DNA from: Nakamurella flava
GTDB taxonomy: Bacteria; Actinomycetota; Actinomycetes; Mycobacteriales; Nakamurellaceae
NCBI RefSeq assembly: GCF_005298075.1
Contig: NZ_SZZH01000001.1
Span: 1,674,001-1,738,000 of the forward strand
DNA length: 64,000 nt
Reading direction: 5' to 3'
Shown: positions 9,755-19,863 of the stretch, in pieces
How the letters are laid out: each line of letters opens with the position of its first letter
Numbering within the stretch: the first letter of the stretch is position 1
Position numbers and translations under genes: made by a program
Notes under the pieces: model-generated
The model's database searches: none
What the model was told of the DNA's origin: nothing
The model's input: only the letters and a program-made list of their open reading frames with translations

Positions 9755-9874
9755 CTAAGACTGGAACAACGACCGATCAACTGGGCTGACCTGCGGTGTT
9801 CCGGTGGACGATGTTACACGATCTGCTGGTCTGTTCCGAATCGGACAGCTGCGGTGACCGGTCTCCTCGTTCCG

Positions 9875-9946
9875 CTGGGGTACTAGGACTCGAACCTAGA
9901 ATGACGGAATCAGAATCCGTAGTGTTGCCAATTACACCATACCCCA
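9875..9946 (-). tRNA. tRNA-Gln (anticodon CTG)
   Basis: 72-nt cloverleaf on the minus strand: acceptor TGGGGTA/TACCCCA, D arm with GTGTAATTGGCAACAC, anticodon loop TTCTGAT giving CTG, T arm TAGGTTCGAGTCCTA, discriminator G. CCA is not encoded (CGG follows), unlike the neighbouring tRNA-Glu, so CCA-adding enzyme is needed. With GltX and GatCAB in this window it would be charged by the indirect Glu-tRNA-Gln route. Confidence 0.97.
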
Positions 9947-10273
9947 AGGTGACTCACCGTGACCGTCGGTCTCGGGCGCCGGTGGAGTACTTTACCGGTC
10001 GCACCGCCGGGAACGAAATCGGCAGCTCAGGGCCGTGATCCGTGCCCCGGGCCGGCACCGGAGGCGCGTCCGCCCGCCCCTAACGACCACCCGCTGCGCG
10101 GCCCGCGACGTCGGTGCCAGACTGGCGGCATCCCGGTTCAGCGTCCGGCACCGGACCCGTCCCGTCGACGGCCGTCCGACCGGACCGACCGGGTGGACAC
10201 GGATGGTCCGATGGCCACCGTGTCCGGATGCAGGCAGGAGCGGGCACGGCGCCCGCCGAGTGTGGGAGGTCCG
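9947..10273. other. Intergenic stretch between tRNA-Gln and Ig-like gene
   Basis: 327 bases without a supported gene. Besides the tRNA promoter candidate I see an in-frame ATG at 10211 that could extend the next gene by 21 residues, but it has no ribosome-binding site. Nothing else is recognisable. Confidence 0.5.
9989..10017 (-). promoter_or_regulatory. Candidate promoter of the tRNA pair
   Basis: TAAAGT (minus strand, 9989-9994) is a good -10, 43 bases before the tRNA-Gln 5' end. A weak -35-like TTCGTT lies 17 bases upstream (10012-10017). Confidence 0.4.
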
Positions 10274-11527
10274 GTGGCCCCGTCCACGTCACACAACCGT
10301 CCCGGGTCCGACGAGACACCGGCCGCGCCGGTGTCCTGGTGGCGCCGGTTGCTCTTCGGGCCGGGACAGCCCGATGCGGTGCCGGCCGCGGTCCAGGCGC
10401 CCGAGGAGGATCCGCCGCTCGGCGTACCCGATTCCGTCCTGGACCCGGACGGCGTTCGCGGCGAGGTCGACGGCGACCGGTCCGGCCAGTGGTACGAGGC
10501 CGACGTGACCGTCCCGTCCTCGCCGGACGGCGACCCCGAATCCGCCGCTGGAACGCCGGCGGCCACCGACCACGCCGAGGCCGCCCCGCCCGCGTCCGAC
10601 GACGCGCCGCCGGTCGACTCCACCGACCCGGTGTCCGGCGTACGCCGGCTCAGCAACCAGGCCGTGCTGGCCGGAGGGGTGACCGCCGGCCCGGACAGCC
10701 CCGTCGCCGGGGCCGTGCTGGTCGTGCTCGACCCGACCGGCACCGAGGTCACGCGCGGCCGCAGCGACGAGAACGGTCGCTACCAGCTCACCCTGCCGAC
10801 CGGGGGCAACTACCTGGTGGCGGTCAACACCGAGGGCCATCGGCCGAGCATCGCGTCGGTCACCGTCGCCGCCGACCGGGTCGACCGTGACTTCACCCTG
10901 TCGGCGATCAGCGCCCTGGGCGGGGTGGTCCGCGCCGCGGACGGCACCGGTTGTCCCGACGCGTCGGTCACGCTCATCGACGCCGGCGGCGACGTGGTCG
11001 CCGTGGCCCGGACCGGTCCGGACGGCGGCTACGAACTGAGCGACCTCTACCCGGGCGAGTACACCCTCACGGCCATCGTCCCGGACGCCGGAACGACCGC
11101 CCGGCCGGTCCAACTGGCCGGATCGGCCCGGGTGACGGTCGACGTCGACCTGCCGGCCACCGGCACCGTCCTGGGCGTCGTGACCCGGCAGGGCAGCGAC
11201 GAACCCATCGCCGACGCGCAGGTCGCCGTCCTGGACGCGGCCGGTCTGCCCGCCGCCTCCGCGGTCACCGGGGACGACGGCGCGTTCCGCATCGACGATC
11301 TGCCGTCCGGCACGTACACGGTGGTAGCGAGCGGCTACGCCCCCACCGCCCGTCCGGTGCGGGTGCAGGCCGGTCCGGGCGAGATGGTCGACCTGTCCAT
11401 CGGGCACCAGGCCGACACCACGGCCCTGCCCCGCGGGCGCCACGCCCGCACCGACACCGCGTCCACCACCGACGGGGACGGCTCCGCGACGGACGCCGCC
11501 CAGCAGAGCCCGGTGGGGTCCCGGTGA
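10274..11527 (+). CDS. Carboxypeptidase-regulatory/Cna-B-like multi-domain protein
   Basis: 417-residue protein of unknown function. The first ~115 residues are acidic and disordered after a short SWWRRLLFG segment. Then come three consecutive beta-sandwich repeats of the carboxypeptidase-regulatory-like/Cna-B type, at about 120-215, 215-295 and 295-375. Each has a recurring DxxGxY or DDGAFRI turn (DENGRYQLTLP, GPDGGYELSDLYPGEY, GDDGAFRIDDLPSGTY). No signal peptide, transmembrane helix or sortase motif is visible, which is odd because such domains usually work outside the cell. GGGAGG four bases before GTG 10274 supports this start; ATG 10211 is the alternative. The stop overlaps the next start as GTGA, so it works with the YceI-fusion partner. 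Confidence 0.75.
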   Translation: MAPSTSHNRPGSDETPAAPVSWWRRLLFGPGQPDAVPAAVQAPEEDPPLGVPDSVLDPDGVRGEVDGDRSGQWYEADVTVPSSPDGDPESAAGTPAATDHAEAAPPASDDAPPVDSTDPVSGVRRLSNQAVLAGGVTAGPDSPVAGAVLVVLDPTGTEVTRGRSDENGRYQLTLPTGGNYLVAVNTEGHRPSIASVTVAADRVDRDFTLSAISALGGVVRAADGTGCPDASVTLIDAGGDVVAVARTGPDGGYELSDLYPGEYTLTAIVPDAGTTARPVQLAGSARVTVDVDLPATGTVLGVVTRQGSDEPIADAQVAVLDAAGLPAASAVTGDDGAFRIDDLPSGTYTVVASGYAPTARPVRVQAGPGEMVDLSIGHQADTTALPRGRHARTDTASTTDGDGSATDAAQQSPVGSR

Positions 11528-12348
11528 CCCCCGCCGCGACCCTGCGCGCCCAGGTCACCGGGGCGCAGGGCTGGCCGCTGGCCGGGCTGGCCGTCACCGT
11601 CCTGGGACCCGACGGGTCCAGTCGGGGACGCGGCCACACCGACGACGAGGGCCGGCTGACGATCGCCCTGACCGACGGCGCCGGACCGGTCACCCTGGTG
11701 CTGGCCGGCGCCGGGCTGGCCCCGGTCGCCCGCAGCCTCGCCCTGCCCGCATCCGGGGGCGATCTGGACGCCGGGATCATCGCGCTCCCGGACGCCGGCG
11801 GCCGGCGCGAGGCCGGCCGCGGCCGGTGGGTCCTGGATCCGGATCACACCATCATCAAGGCCACCGCCCGGCACCTCGGGTTCTCCCGCATCGAGGGGCG
11901 TTTCACCGAGTTCGAGGGCGTCATCGAGATCGCCGATCCCATCGAGGGTTCGTCGGTGACCGTGTTGATCGCCACGGCCAGCCTGACCACCGGCAGCGCG
12001 ATGCGCGACGGCCACCTGACGTCGGCCGACTTCCTGGACGTCGAACGGTTCCCGGCCTTGACGTTCCGCAGCACCACCGTCCGCGACCTCTCCGGCGCGG
12101 GTGAGAAGCTGGCCATCGACGGCGATCTCACCATCCGGGACATCACCCGCCCCGTCACCCTGGACACCACCCGGGCGGGGACCGGACCGGACCCGTGGGG
12201 CGGCACCCGAACGGCGTTCACGGCGACGACCACGCTCAACCGGCGGGACTTCGAGATGGACTGGAACATGGGCATTCCCGGCGGCCTGCTGCTGCTCGGG
12301 CCCACCCTGACCATCGACCTGGACGTCCAGGCGGTCCTGCAGACGTGA
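11524..12348 (+). CDS. YceI-family protein with N-terminal Ig-like domain
   Basis: 274 residues. Residues 1-90 resemble one more carboxypeptidase-regulatory-like repeat, as in the upstream gene (LAGLAVTVLGPDG; TDDEGRLTIAL). Residues 97-274 are a YceI/lipocalin-type domain, recognised from WVLDPDHTIIKATARHLGFS, the segment MRDGHLTSADFLDVERFP, and FRSTT. YceI domains bind polyisoprenoid or other amphiphilic lipids in a beta-barrel. The usual signal peptide is absent, so the site of action is unclear. It is translationally coupled to the upstream repeat protein by a four-base overlap; the shared domain type suggests the pair arose by domain shuffling and acts together. Confidence 0.85.
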   Translation: MTPAATLRAQVTGAQGWPLAGLAVTVLGPDGSSRGRGHTDDEGRLTIALTDGAGPVTLVLAGAGLAPVARSLALPASGGDLDAGIIALPDAGGRREAGRGRWVLDPDHTIIKATARHLGFSRIEGRFTEFEGVIEIADPIEGSSVTVLIATASLTTGSAMRDGHLTSADFLDVERFPALTFRSTTVRDLSGAGEKLAIDGDLTIRDITRPVTLDTTRAGTGPDPWGGTRTAFTATTTLNRRDFEMDWNMGIPGGLLLLGPTLTIDLDVQAVLQT

Positions 12349-12350
12349 TC

Positions 12351-12385
12351 GGTGGGCCGGCGGGCCACGGGTCCGCCGGCCCACC
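12351..12385. terminator. Convergent terminator, YceI gene / gltX
   Basis: Perfect 13-bp stem (GGTGGGCCGGCGG at 12351-12363, complement at 12373-12385) with a nine-base loop between two converging genes. Confidence 0.8.
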
Positions 12386-12391
12386 GTCGTC

Positions 12392-13969
12392 TCACGGGGC
12401 CGGGATCGCCGCCAGCGCCGCCCGCAGCCGGTGGACGGACTGGTCCCGCCCGAGCAGTTCCATCGATTCGTACAGCGGCGGGGACACCGTGCGGCCGCTG
12501 ACGGCCACCCGCACCGGCGCGAACGCCAACCGCGGCTTGAGTCCCAACTCGTCGATGAGCGCCGCCTTGAGCGCCGCCTCCAGCGCCGGTGCGGCGAACT
12601 CCGCCACCCCGTCGATCGCATCCAGGGTGGCCTGCAGCACGGGCGCGGCCGCCGGCTTGAGCGTCTTGGCCGCCGCCGCCTCGTCCACCACGAAGTCCGC
12701 CGGGTCGACCAGCAGGAAGTCGAGCATGGACGCGGCCTCGGACAGCAGGTTCGACCGTTCCTGCACGAGGGGGGCGGCCGCGACCACCAGGGCCCGCTGC
12801 TCGGCGCTCGGATCGGCCGGCAGCCGCCCGGAGGCGACGAGATGGTCGGTCAGCCGCCGGGCGAAGTCGTCGGCCGCCAGCTGCCGGATGTGGGCGCCGT
12901 TGATGGCGACCGCCTTGGCCCGATCGAACCGCGCCGGGTTGCCGGAGATCCGGGTCCCGTCGAACGCGGCCGCGAGATCGGCCGCGCCGAAGATGTCGCG
13001 GTGCACCAGCTCGCCGGTCTCCGGATCGGTGGTGGCCGGCAGCGACCAGCCGAGCAGGGCCAGGTAGTTGACCATGCCCTCGGGCAGGAACCCGTCCTCG
13101 CGGTACTGGAACAGGTTGGACTGCGGATCCCGCTTGGACAGCTTGCGGTTGCCCTCGCCGGTGACGAACGGCAGGTGCCCGAACTGCGGGACCGCACTCG
13201 CCCGGCCGATGGCGATCAACGCCTCGTAGAGCGCGATCTGCCGCGGGGTGGACGGCAGCAGATCCTCGCCGCGCAGGACGTGGGTGATCCCCATCAGCGC
13301 GTCGTCCACCGGGTTCACCAGCGTGTACAGCGGCTCGCCGTTACCCCGCACCAGCACCGGGTCGGGAACCGTACCGGCCGGGAAGGTGATGGGGCCACGG
13401 ACCAGGTCGTCGAAGGAGATGTCCCGGTCGGGCATCCGCAGGCGGTACACCGGGGAGCGGCCGGCGGCCCGGGCGGCGGCGATCAACTCGGCGTCCGGGG
13501 TGCGGTCGTAGTTGTCGTAGCCGAGCTTGGGGTCGCGCCCGGCGGCGACGTGCCGGGCGACCGCGTCCTCCGCCGTGGACCACGATTCGTACAGGTGGCC
13601 CGCGGCGATCAGCTCGGCCGCCACCTCGCGGTAGGTCCCGCCGCGCTGCGACTGCCGGTAGGGCTCGTGCGGCCCGCCGACCAACGGCCCCTCGTCCCAG
13701 TCGAGCCCCAGCCACCGCATCGCGTCGATGATCGCGGCGTACGACTCCTCGGAGTCCCGGGCGGCGTCGGTGTCCTCGATGCGGAACACCAGGGCCCCGC
13801 CGTGGTGACGGGCGAACGCCCAGTTGAACAACGCCGTCCGGGCCAACCCCACGTGCGGGGTACCGGTCGGCGATGGGCAGAACCGGACCCGTACATCGGA
13901 ACCGGTGGCGGGAGCGGTCGGGTGCAGGGGCGCGGCAGTGGCGGGAGCGTCAGTCATGGCACCGCTCAT
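12392..13969 (-). CDS. gltX: Glutamyl-tRNA synthetase
   Basis: Class I aminoacyl-tRNA synthetase, 525 residues. The HIGH-equivalent lies in [16 protein letters not shown] (about 33-48) and the KMSKS-equivalent is NRKLSKRDP (about 255). Because the window carries GatCAB and tRNA-Gln, this enzyme is probably non-discriminating: it would charge both tRNA-Glu and tRNA-Gln with glutamate, and GatCAB would then amidate the latter (inference from pathway logic). Start is either ATG 13969 or ATG 13957. TAGCAT ending ten bases before 13957 looks like a -10, so the shorter form (MTDAPATA) is possible. The divergence from canonical HIGH (here PHVG) is normal for the family. Confidence 0.95.
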   Translation of the reverse strand: MSGAMTDAPATAAPLHPTAPATGSDVRVRFCPSPTGTPHVGLARTALFNWAFARHHGGALVFRIEDTDAARDSEESYAAIIDAMRWLGLDWDEGPLVGGPHEPYRQSQRGGTYREVAAELIAAGHLYESWSTAEDAVARHVAAGRDPKLGYDNYDRTPDAELIAAARAAGRSPVYRLRMPDRDISFDDLVRGPITFPAGTVPDPVLVRGNGEPLYTLVNPVDDALMGITHVLRGEDLLPSTPRQIALYEALIAIGRASAVPQFGHLPFVTGEGNRKLSKRDPQSNLFQYREDGFLPEGMVNYLALLGWSLPATTDPETGELVHRDIFGAADLAAAFDGTRISGNPARFDRAKAVAINGAHIRQLAADDFARRLTDHLVASGRLPADPSAEQRALVVAAAPLVQERSNLLSEAASMLDFLLVDPADFVVDEAAAAKTLKPAAAPVLQATLDAIDGVAEFAAPALEAALKAALIDELGLKPRLAFAPVRVAVSGRTVSPPLYESMELLGRDQSVHRLRAALAAIPAP

Positions 13970-14045
13970 GCTAGAAGGGCGGGGGCCGATCGGTCGCCGT
14001 CCGGCCCCGATCGCTCCCCCGCCCTGCCCAGCGCTGGACCGGTAC

Positions 14046-14825
14046 CTACCGGTCGACGACCGGGTTGCTGAGCGTTCCGATGCCCTCGACGGTGACCGAC
14101 ACCGTCTGACCGGCCTCCATCGGGCCGACCCCGGCCGGGGTGCCGGTGAGGATGACGTCGCCCGGCAGCAGCGTCATGATCCCGGAGACGAACTCGATGA
14201 TCTCGCCGATGCCGAAGACCATGTCCGAGGTGCGGCCGTCCTGCTTCACCTCGCCGTCCAGCTCGGTGCGGACACCGACGTCGGACGGGTCGAACTCGGT
14301 CTCGATCCACGGCCCCAGCGGACAGAACGTGTCGTACCCCTTGCCCCGGGTGAACTGCACGTCCGCCTTCTGCTGGTCGCGCGCGGTCACGTCGTTGGCG
14401 ACGGTGTAGCCGAGGATCACCGAGGCCGCGTCGTCGGCGCGCACGTCCCGGCAGGGTCGCCCGATGATCGCGGCCAGTTCACCCTCGTAATCGACCCGCT
14501 GCGACGAGGCCGGCCGGGCGATCGGCACGTCCGGGCCGATCACCGACGTCGACGGCTTGAGGAAGATGATCGGCGACGTCGGCACGTCGTTGCCCATCTC
14601 GGCGGCGTGGTCGGCGTAGTTGCGGCCGATCGCCACCACCTTCGACGGCAGGATCGGGGCCAGTACCCGGACGTCGGCCAGCGGCCAGCGCCGGCCGGTG
14701 AACTCGGGGGCGCCGAACGGATGATCGGCGATCTCCCGGACGGTCACCCGGCTCAGATCGCCCAGGGGTCCGTCCACCGCGACGAAGGCCACTCCGTCCG
14801 GGGTCGCCACGCGGCCCAACCGCAT
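14046..14825 (-). CDS. Fumarylacetoacetate hydrolase family protein
   Basis: Cytoplasmic enzyme of 259 residues in the FAH superfamily, which cleaves or isomerises C-C bonds in 2-hydroxy-hepta-dienedioate-type or acylpyruvate substrates. Recognisable are [18 protein letters not shown] (about 62-79), [11 protein letters not shown], the metal-binding carboxylates in [12 protein letters not shown], and the C-terminal [14 protein letters not shown]. It sits four bases after cimA and just before gltX, the position of its mycobacterial homologue (annotated there as a hydroxyhepta-dienedioate isomerase). The physiological substrate is unknown. ATG 14825 has a GGTGAG a few bases upstream. Confidence 0.85.
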   Translation of the reverse strand: MRLGRVATPDGVAFVAVDGPLGDLSRVTVREIADHPFGAPEFTGRRWPLADVRVLAPILPSKVVAIGRNYADHAAEMGNDVPTSPIIFLKPSTSVIGPDVPIARPASSQRVDYEGELAAIIGRPCRDVRADDAASVILGYTVANDVTARDQQKADVQFTRGKGYDTFCPLGPWIETEFDPSDVGVRTELDGEVKQDGRTSDMVFGIGEIIEFVSGIMTLLPGDVILTGTPAGVGPMEAGQTVSVTVEGIGTLSNPVVDR

Positions 14826-14829
14826 CAGC

Positions 14830-16638
14830 TCACCTGCTTCCTGCTCGGGCCCCGGCCAGCGGGGCGTCCTGATGACCACTCACGTTCCCGGTACCCGCGG
14901 CACCGGTTTCCGCACCGGCGTCGCCGCCCGGCAGCGCATACAGCAGGGCGTCGACCAGCGCCTGCCAGGATGCCTCCACCACGTTGGCGTGCACGCCCAC
15001 GGTGGTCCATTCCTTCGGACCCGACGGGCCCTGATCCGCGCTCGTGACGAGCACCCGGGTGATGGAGTCGGTGCCGGCGTTCCCGGCGAGGATACGGACC
15101 TTGTAGTCGGTCAGCTCCACGTCGTCGAGTTCGGGGAACTGCTCGACGACCGCGGCCCGCAGGGCCGAGTCCAGGGCGTTGACCGGACCGTTGCCCTCCG
15201 CGGTCGCGATGATCCGCCGGCCACCCACGTGCACCTTGACGGTGGCCTCGGAGTTGACGACCGGCGGCTCCGACGGGCCGGCGGCGAACAGGTCGCTCTC
15301 GACGATGACCCGGTAGGACTCCAGCCGGAACGGACGCCCCCCGGCCGACGGGGCCTGCCCGGTGCCGCGCTGCAGTTCGTCGCGGATCAGCAGCTCGAAC
15401 GAGGCGTCGGCGGCCTCGTAGGACCAGCCGGCCGCCTCCCGGCGCTTGACCTCGTCGACGATCCGCCCGACCACGGCCGGCCGTTCGGTGAGGTCGATGC
15501 CGAGCTCGCGGGCCTTGAGCTCGACCGAGGCGCGTCCGGCCATCTCGGTGATGAGGATGTGCTGCGCGTTGCCGACCCGGGTCGGGTCCAGGTGGTTGTA
15601 CAGCTCGGGGTCGACCTTGATCGCCGAGGCGTGCAGGCCGGCCTTGTGGCTGAACGCCGACGCCCCCACGTAGGCCTGGTGGGTGTCCGGGGCGATGTTG
15701 GCGAGCTCGGCGATGGCGTGGCTGACCCGCAGCATGTCGGCCAGTCCACCCTCGGGCAGCACCGGCCGGTCGAGCTTGGTGACGAGGTTCCCCACGACGG
15801 CGAACAGATCCGCGTTGCCGGCCCGCTCTCCGTACCCGTTGGCGGTGCACTGGACGTGGGTGGCCCCGGCCTCGACGGCGGCGACGGTGTTGGCGACCGC
15901 ACAGCCGGTGTCGTCCTGGCAGTGGATCCCGAGCCGCAGACCGGTGCGTTCGCCGACCTCGGCGACGATCCTGCCCAGGCCCATCGGCAGCATCCCGCCG
16001 TTGGTGTCGCAGAGCACGATGACGTCGGCCCCGGCGTCGGCCGCCGCGGCGGCCACCCGGACCCCGTAGTCCCGGTCGGCGTGGTACCCGTCGAAGAAGT
16101 GCTCGCAGTCCAGGAACACCCGGCGGCCGTGGTCGGTCAGGTACCGCACGGTGTCGGCGACCATGGCGAGGTTCTCCTCGCGGGTGGTGCGCAGGGCCCG
16201 CTCGACGTGCCGGACGTCGGACTTGGCCACCAGGGTCACGACCGGGGCACCGGAATCGAGCAGGGCCCGGACCTGGGGATCGTCCTGGACCCGGACCCCG
16301 GCCTTGCGGGTGGCCCCGAAGGCCACCAACTGGGCCGACCGCAGGTCGAGTTCCCCGCCGCGGAGCGCGCGGGCGAAGAACTCGGTGTCCTTGGGCATTG
16401 CGCCCGGCCAGCCACCCTCGATGAACCCGACGCCGAGCTCGTCGAGCAGGGTGGCGACGGCCAGCTTGTCGGCGACCGAGTAGCTGATGCCCTCCCGCTG
16501 GGCGCCGTCGCGCAGGGTGGTGTCGAAGACGTGGAAGGCATCGCCCAGCGGGGACGGACGGCTGATCGCCGACCGCACCACGGCGGGGATCGGCGACGAC
16601 AGGTCGGCGGCAGGCGGGCGCGAACCGGGGTCGGTCAT
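14830..16638 (-). CDS. cimA: Citramalate synthase / LeuA-like acyltransferase
   Basis: Condenses acetyl-CoA with pyruvate to (R)-citramalate, a threonine-independent entry to isoleucine. The 602-residue protein has the DRE-TIM barrel from about residue 37 ([18 protein letters not shown]), the CimA-type [17 protein letters not shown], and the C-terminal LeuA dimerisation/allosteric domain (about 470-575). That domain is expected to bind isoleucine or a related feedback inhibitor. The EGGWPG motif favours CimA over isopropylmalate or homocitrate synthase. It is followed four bases later by the FAH gene and preceded by leuB across a terminator-like hairpin. ATG 16638 has AGGAG at 11-base spacing, a little long. 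Confidence 0.9.
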   Translation of the reverse strand: MTDPGSRPPAADLSSPIPAVVRSAISRPSPLGDAFHVFDTTLRDGAQREGISYSVADKLAVATLLDELGVGFIEGGWPGAMPKDTEFFARALRGGELDLRSAQLVAFGATRKAGVRVQDDPQVRALLDSGAPVVTLVAKSDVRHVERALRTTREENLAMVADTVRYLTDHGRRVFLDCEHFFDGYHADRDYGVRVAAAAADAGADVIVLCDTNGGMLPMGLGRIVAEVGERTGLRLGIHCQDDTGCAVANTVAAVEAGATHVQCTANGYGERAGNADLFAVVGNLVTKLDRPVLPEGGLADMLRVSHAIAELANIAPDTHQAYVGASAFSHKAGLHASAIKVDPELYNHLDPTRVGNAQHILITEMAGRASVELKARELGIDLTERPAVVGRIVDEVKRREAAGWSYEAADASFELLIRDELQRGTGQAPSAGGRPFRLESYRVIVESDLFAAGPSEPPVVNSEATVKVHVGGRRIIATAEGNGPVNALDSALRAAVVEQFPELDDVELTDYKVRILAGNAGTDSITRVLVTSADQGPSGPKEWTTVGVHANVVEASWQALVDALLYALPGGDAGAETGAAGTGNVSGHQDAPLAGARAGSR

Positions 16639-16770
16639 GACGGGGTCAACTCCTGGACAGGCGGCGGGGGTGGTCGCACCCACACCGGCCGGCCGGGCGC
16701 GCGCCGCCGTCCAGTATCCCGCCACCGGGCCTTGGCCCGCGCCACGAGCATCTCGGAACCCGTGACAGCA

Positions 16771-16808
16771 CGACGCCCGCCCCGCGCCGGAGCGCGGGAC
16801 GGGCGTCG
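16771..16808 (-). terminator. Hairpin between leuB and cimA
   Basis: 17-bp stem with a single C/A mismatch (16771-16787 with 16792-16808) and a four-base CGGA loop, eleven bases past the leuB stop. It suggests that cimA has its own promoter in the rest of the 181-bp gap. Confidence 0.75.
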
Positions 16809-16819
16809 GGGAACTGCGG

Positions 16820-17842
16820 TCAGCTGGAGGCCAGCGCGGCCAGCCGGTCGCCGATGGCCGTGGTCCGGGAGACCGAACCGGACTGGCGGGTGGCCAGGTC
16901 GAACGCGACCGCGGCCTCGACCCGACGGGCCGCTTCCGGCAGGCCCTGGTGGTCGAGCAGCAGCGCGATGGACAGCACGGTGGCCGTCGGGTCGGCAGTC
17001 CCGGTTCCGGCGATGTCCGGGGCGGAACCGTGCACCGGCTCGAACATGCTCGGGTTGGTGCGGGAGACGTCGAGGTTGCCGGACGCGGCCAGGCCGATAC
17101 CACCGGAGACGGCGGCGGCCAGGTCGGTGAAGATGTCGCCGAACAGGTTGTCGGTGACGACCACGTCGAACCGGGCCGGGTCGGTGACCAGGTAGATCAT
17201 CGCTGCGTCGATGTGGCAGTAGGCCACGGTGACGTCCAGGTACTCCATGGAGACCTCCTCCACGACCCGGCTCCACAACTGCCCGGCGTGGGTGAGGACG
17301 TTGGTCTTGTGGACCAGCGTCAGGTGCTTGCGGGGCCGGCGGGCGGCGCGCTCGAAGGCGTCCCGCACGACCCGCTCGACCCCGAAGTAGGTGTTGAGCG
17401 ACACCTCGGTGGCGATCTCGTGCGGGGTGTCCTTGCGCAGCAGACCGCCGTTGCCGGCGTACGGGCCCTCGGTGCCCTCCCGCAGCACGACCAGGTCGAC
17501 GGCCTTGTCGCCGGCCAGCGGCCCGGCGACCCCGGGGTACAGGCGGGCGGGACGCAGATTTACGTGGTGGTCGAGTTCGAACCGCAGCCGCAGCAGCAGA
17601 CCGCGCTCGAGGATGCCGGACGGCACCGTCGGGTCGCCGACCGCACCGAGCAGGATCGCGTCGTGCTCGCGCAGTTCACGGAGCACGGAGTCCGGCAGCA
17701 GCTCACCGGTCCGGTGCCAGCGCGCCGCACCGAGGTCGTACTCGGTGAACTCGGCGGTCGGGACGACGCCCTGAAGGACCTTGAGCCCCTCCCGGACGAC
17801 CTCGGGCCCGATGCCGTCACCCGGGATGACCGCGAGCTTCAT
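16820..17842 (-). CDS. leuB: 3-isopropylmalate dehydrogenase
   Basis: NAD-dependent oxidative decarboxylase of leucine synthesis, 340 residues, actinobacterial short type. [16 protein letters not shown] begins the protein. Substrate-binding arginines lie in [20 protein letters not shown], the metal aspartates in [16 protein letters not shown], and the cofactor loop in [15 protein letters not shown]. It is bounded by a strong hairpin downstream and by a 316-bp gap upstream, so it is probably monocistronic. The Mtb neighbourhood (serA-leuB-gltX) is conserved. AGG lies nine bases before ATG 17842. Confidence 0.96.
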   Translation of the reverse strand: MKLAVIPGDGIGPEVVREGLKVLQGVVPTAEFTEYDLGAARWHRTGELLPDSVLRELREHDAILLGAVGDPTVPSGILERGLLLRLRFELDHHVNLRPARLYPGVAGPLAGDKAVDLVVLREGTEGPYAGNGGLLRKDTPHEIATEVSLNTYFGVERVVRDAFERAARRPRKHLTLVHKTNVLTHAGQLWSRVVEEVSMEYLDVTVAYCHIDAAMIYLVTDPARFDVVVTDNLFGDIFTDLAAAVSGGIGLAASGNLDVSRTNPSMFEPVHGSAPDIAGTGTADPTATVLSIALLLDHQGLPEAARRVEAAVAFDLATRQSGSVSRTTAIGDRLAALASS

Positions 17843-18158
17843 GGGAGAACCTTTCTGGCCGACGACCCGCGCACGTGCGCGGCCGGCGGAACACCTGTGT
17901 CGTCGCGGTCGGACCCTGGTCGGGTCGCGTTCCCGCAGTGGGACGGTCGGGATGCAACTGGTCTGCGAAGAGTGGTGCGATGGCGGCCGAATCCGGCCCC
18001 CGCCCCGGACCCCCCGGAGGGGTGATCGCCCGCCGGATGCCGGCTCAGATTACCTGGCCGGGGGTACGGAGTCCCGCGAACGGCGCATCGTGTCACCCGA
18101 TCGGCGGCACGAAGGAGTGACGCAGCTCGCAGCGCCGCGAAGATCGCCGCCGGCCGGC
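17843..18158. other. Intergenic stretch serA-leuB
   Basis: 316 bases with no credible gene. It must hold the leuB promoter on the minus strand; I cannot assign one. A short CCGCCGGC/GCCGGCGG inverted repeat straddles the serA stop (18147-18169) and could form a weak terminator. Confidence 0.4.
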
Positions 18159-19760
18159 TCAGCCGGCGGGGATCGCCCGGATCGCGTTGGCGTCCACCGC
18201 CGCCGCGATCCCGTCCAGCAGGTCGGACGACGGCGGGCCGTCGACCCGCAGGACCATGATCGCCGCGCGGCCGGTCAGCTCCTGGGAGATCTGCGCGGCC
18301 TCGATGTTGACGGCGGCCTCGCCCAGCAGCGAGCCGACCTTGCCCATGACGCCCGGGCGGTCGGCGTAGGCCAGGACGACGAGGTTGCCCTCGGCCCGGA
18401 TGTCGAAGTGCCGGCCGTTGACCTCCACCAGCTTGGCCACCTGGCGCGGCCCGGACAGCGTGCCGGTGACGGTGCGGGACGACCCGTCGGCCATCGCGGC
18501 CCGCAGCCGGACGACCGACCGGTAGTCGCCGATCTCCTCGGTCGAGGTCCCGGACAGGGTGAGCCCGTGCTCGGCGGCCAGGGTCGGGGCGTTGACGAAG
18601 GTGACCGCCTCGGTGATGACGCCGGCGAACACCCCGCGGACGGCGGCGAGCTGCAGGATCGTGGTGTCTTGCGCGGCGAGATCGCCGCGGACCTCGACGA
18701 CGAGCTCCTTCGGCACTGCCCCGGCCACCCCGGTGAGGATGGTGCCCAGCCGGGTCACCAGCGGCAGCCAGGGGCGCAGCTCATCGGAGACCGGACCGGC
18801 CGCCTGCACGTTGACCGCGTCGGGGACGAAATCCCCGCGCAGGGCCAGCCGCACGGAGCGGGCCACCGCGGTGCCCGCCTTGTCCTGGGCCTCCGTGGTG
18901 GAGGCGCCGAGGTGCGGGGTGAGCACGGTGTTCGGGGCGGAGCGCAGCGGGTTGTCGGCACCGAGCGGCTCGGTGGCGTAGACGTCGATACCGGCACCGC
19001 CGACCCGGCCCTCGGTCAACGCGTCGGCCAGGGCCTGCTCGTCGATGAGACCGCCGCGGGCGGCGTTGACGATGAGCACCCCCGGCTTGACCAGCTTGAG
19101 CTCCTCCGCGCCGATCAGCCCGAGGGTCTCCGGGGTGCGGGGCAGGTGGATGGAGATGGCGTCGGCCTCGGCCAGCAGGGTGTGCAGGTCGACCAGGCGG
19201 ACCCCGAGCGCGGCGGCCCGCGCCGGCTGCAGGTACGGGTCGTAGGCGATGACGTCGGTGCCGAAGGCGGCGATGCGGGCCGCGAACAGCTGACCGATCC
19301 GGCCCAGCCCGACGACGCCGACGGTCTTGTCGGCCAGCTCCACGCCGGTGAACTTGTTGCGCTTCCACTCCCCCGCGCGCACCGAGGCGTCGGCGGCCGG
19401 GATGCGGCGGGCGACGGCCAGCAGCAGGGCCAGCGCGTGCTCGGCGGCGGTGATGATGTTGGACTGCGGGGCGTTGACGACCAGCACGCCGCGGGCGGTG
19501 GCCGCGGGGACGTCCACGTTGTCCAGGCCGATGCCGGCCCGGGCGACGACCTTGAGCTGGGGGGCGGCGGCCAACGCCTCGGCGTCGATCTGGGTGGCCG
19601 AACGGATCAGGACGGCGTCTGCGTCGGCCAGAGCCGGCAGCAACGCGGACCGGTCGGCGCCATCCACCTGCCGGATCTCGAACTCGGTACCGAGGGCCTC
19701 GAGGGCCGACGGGGCGAGTTGCTCGGCGAGCAGCACGATGGGCTGAGGCACGGTGGTCAT
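18159..19760 (-). CDS. serA: D-3-phosphoglycerate dehydrogenase, long type
   Basis: First enzyme of serine synthesis, oxidising 3-phosphoglycerate with NAD. The 533-residue form has a split substrate domain, the Rossmann nucleotide domain (VGVVGLGRIGQLFAARIAAFG, about 145-165), the intervening ASB domain (about 320-455) and a C-terminal ACT domain (VLAYADRPGVMGKVGSLLG, about 463-533), which in relatives binds serine for feedback inhibition. The start is doubtful. GGAG touches ATG 19760 with no spacing, whereas GTG at 19751 has nine-base spacing and gives MPQPIVLLAEQL, closer to the mycobacterial N-terminus. I list the longer form. Three direct repeats occupy the leader upstream. Confidence 0.95.
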   Translation of the reverse strand: MTTVPQPIVLLAEQLAPSALEALGTEFEIRQVDGADRSALLPALADADAVLIRSATQIDAEALAAAPQLKVVARAGIGLDNVDVPAATARGVLVVNAPQSNIITAAEHALALLLAVARRIPAADASVRAGEWKRNKFTGVELADKTVGVVGLGRIGQLFAARIAAFGTDVIAYDPYLQPARAAALGVRLVDLHTLLAEADAISIHLPRTPETLGLIGAEELKLVKPGVLIVNAARGGLIDEQALADALTEGRVGGAGIDVYATEPLGADNPLRSAPNTVLTPHLGASTTEAQDKAGTAVARSVRLALRGDFVPDAVNVQAAGPVSDELRPWLPLVTRLGTILTGVAGAVPKELVVEVRGDLAAQDTTILQLAAVRGVFAGVITEAVTFVNAPTLAAEHGLTLSGTSTEEIGDYRSVVRLRAAMADGSSRTVTGTLSGPRQVAKLVEVNGRHFDIRAEGNLVVLAYADRPGVMGKVGSLLGEAAVNIEAAQISQELTGRAAIMVLRVDGPPSSDLLDGIAAAVDANAIRAIPAG

Positions 19761-19767
19761 CTCCGTC

Positions 19768-19855
19768 TGGTCGATCTGTCCGCGGCGTGGTCGTCCCGAC
19801 CGATCGACTTTCTCGCGGCGTGGTCACGTCGTGGTCGATCTGCGCGCGGCGGTCC
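19768..19855. repeat. Three direct repeats in the serA leader
   Basis: Imperfect ~25-bp copies at 19768-19792, 19801-19825 and 19832-19855, sharing TCGATCTG-like and CGCGGCG(T)GGTC parts. Start-to-start spacing is 33 and 31 bp, about three helical turns. They lie between the probable -10 and the serA start, so they are both transcribed leader and possible operator. Confidence 0.75.
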
Positions 19856-19863
19856 GGCGGCTG

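Noticed and set aside
14872-17130. 752-residue plus-strand frame opposite cimA/leuB
   Set aside because: Shadow of cimA and leuB; no motifs and low-complexity composition.
17875-18120. 81-residue plus-strand frame in the serA-leuB gap
   Set aside because: No ribosome site, composition like random GC-rich DNA, and no neighbour relation.
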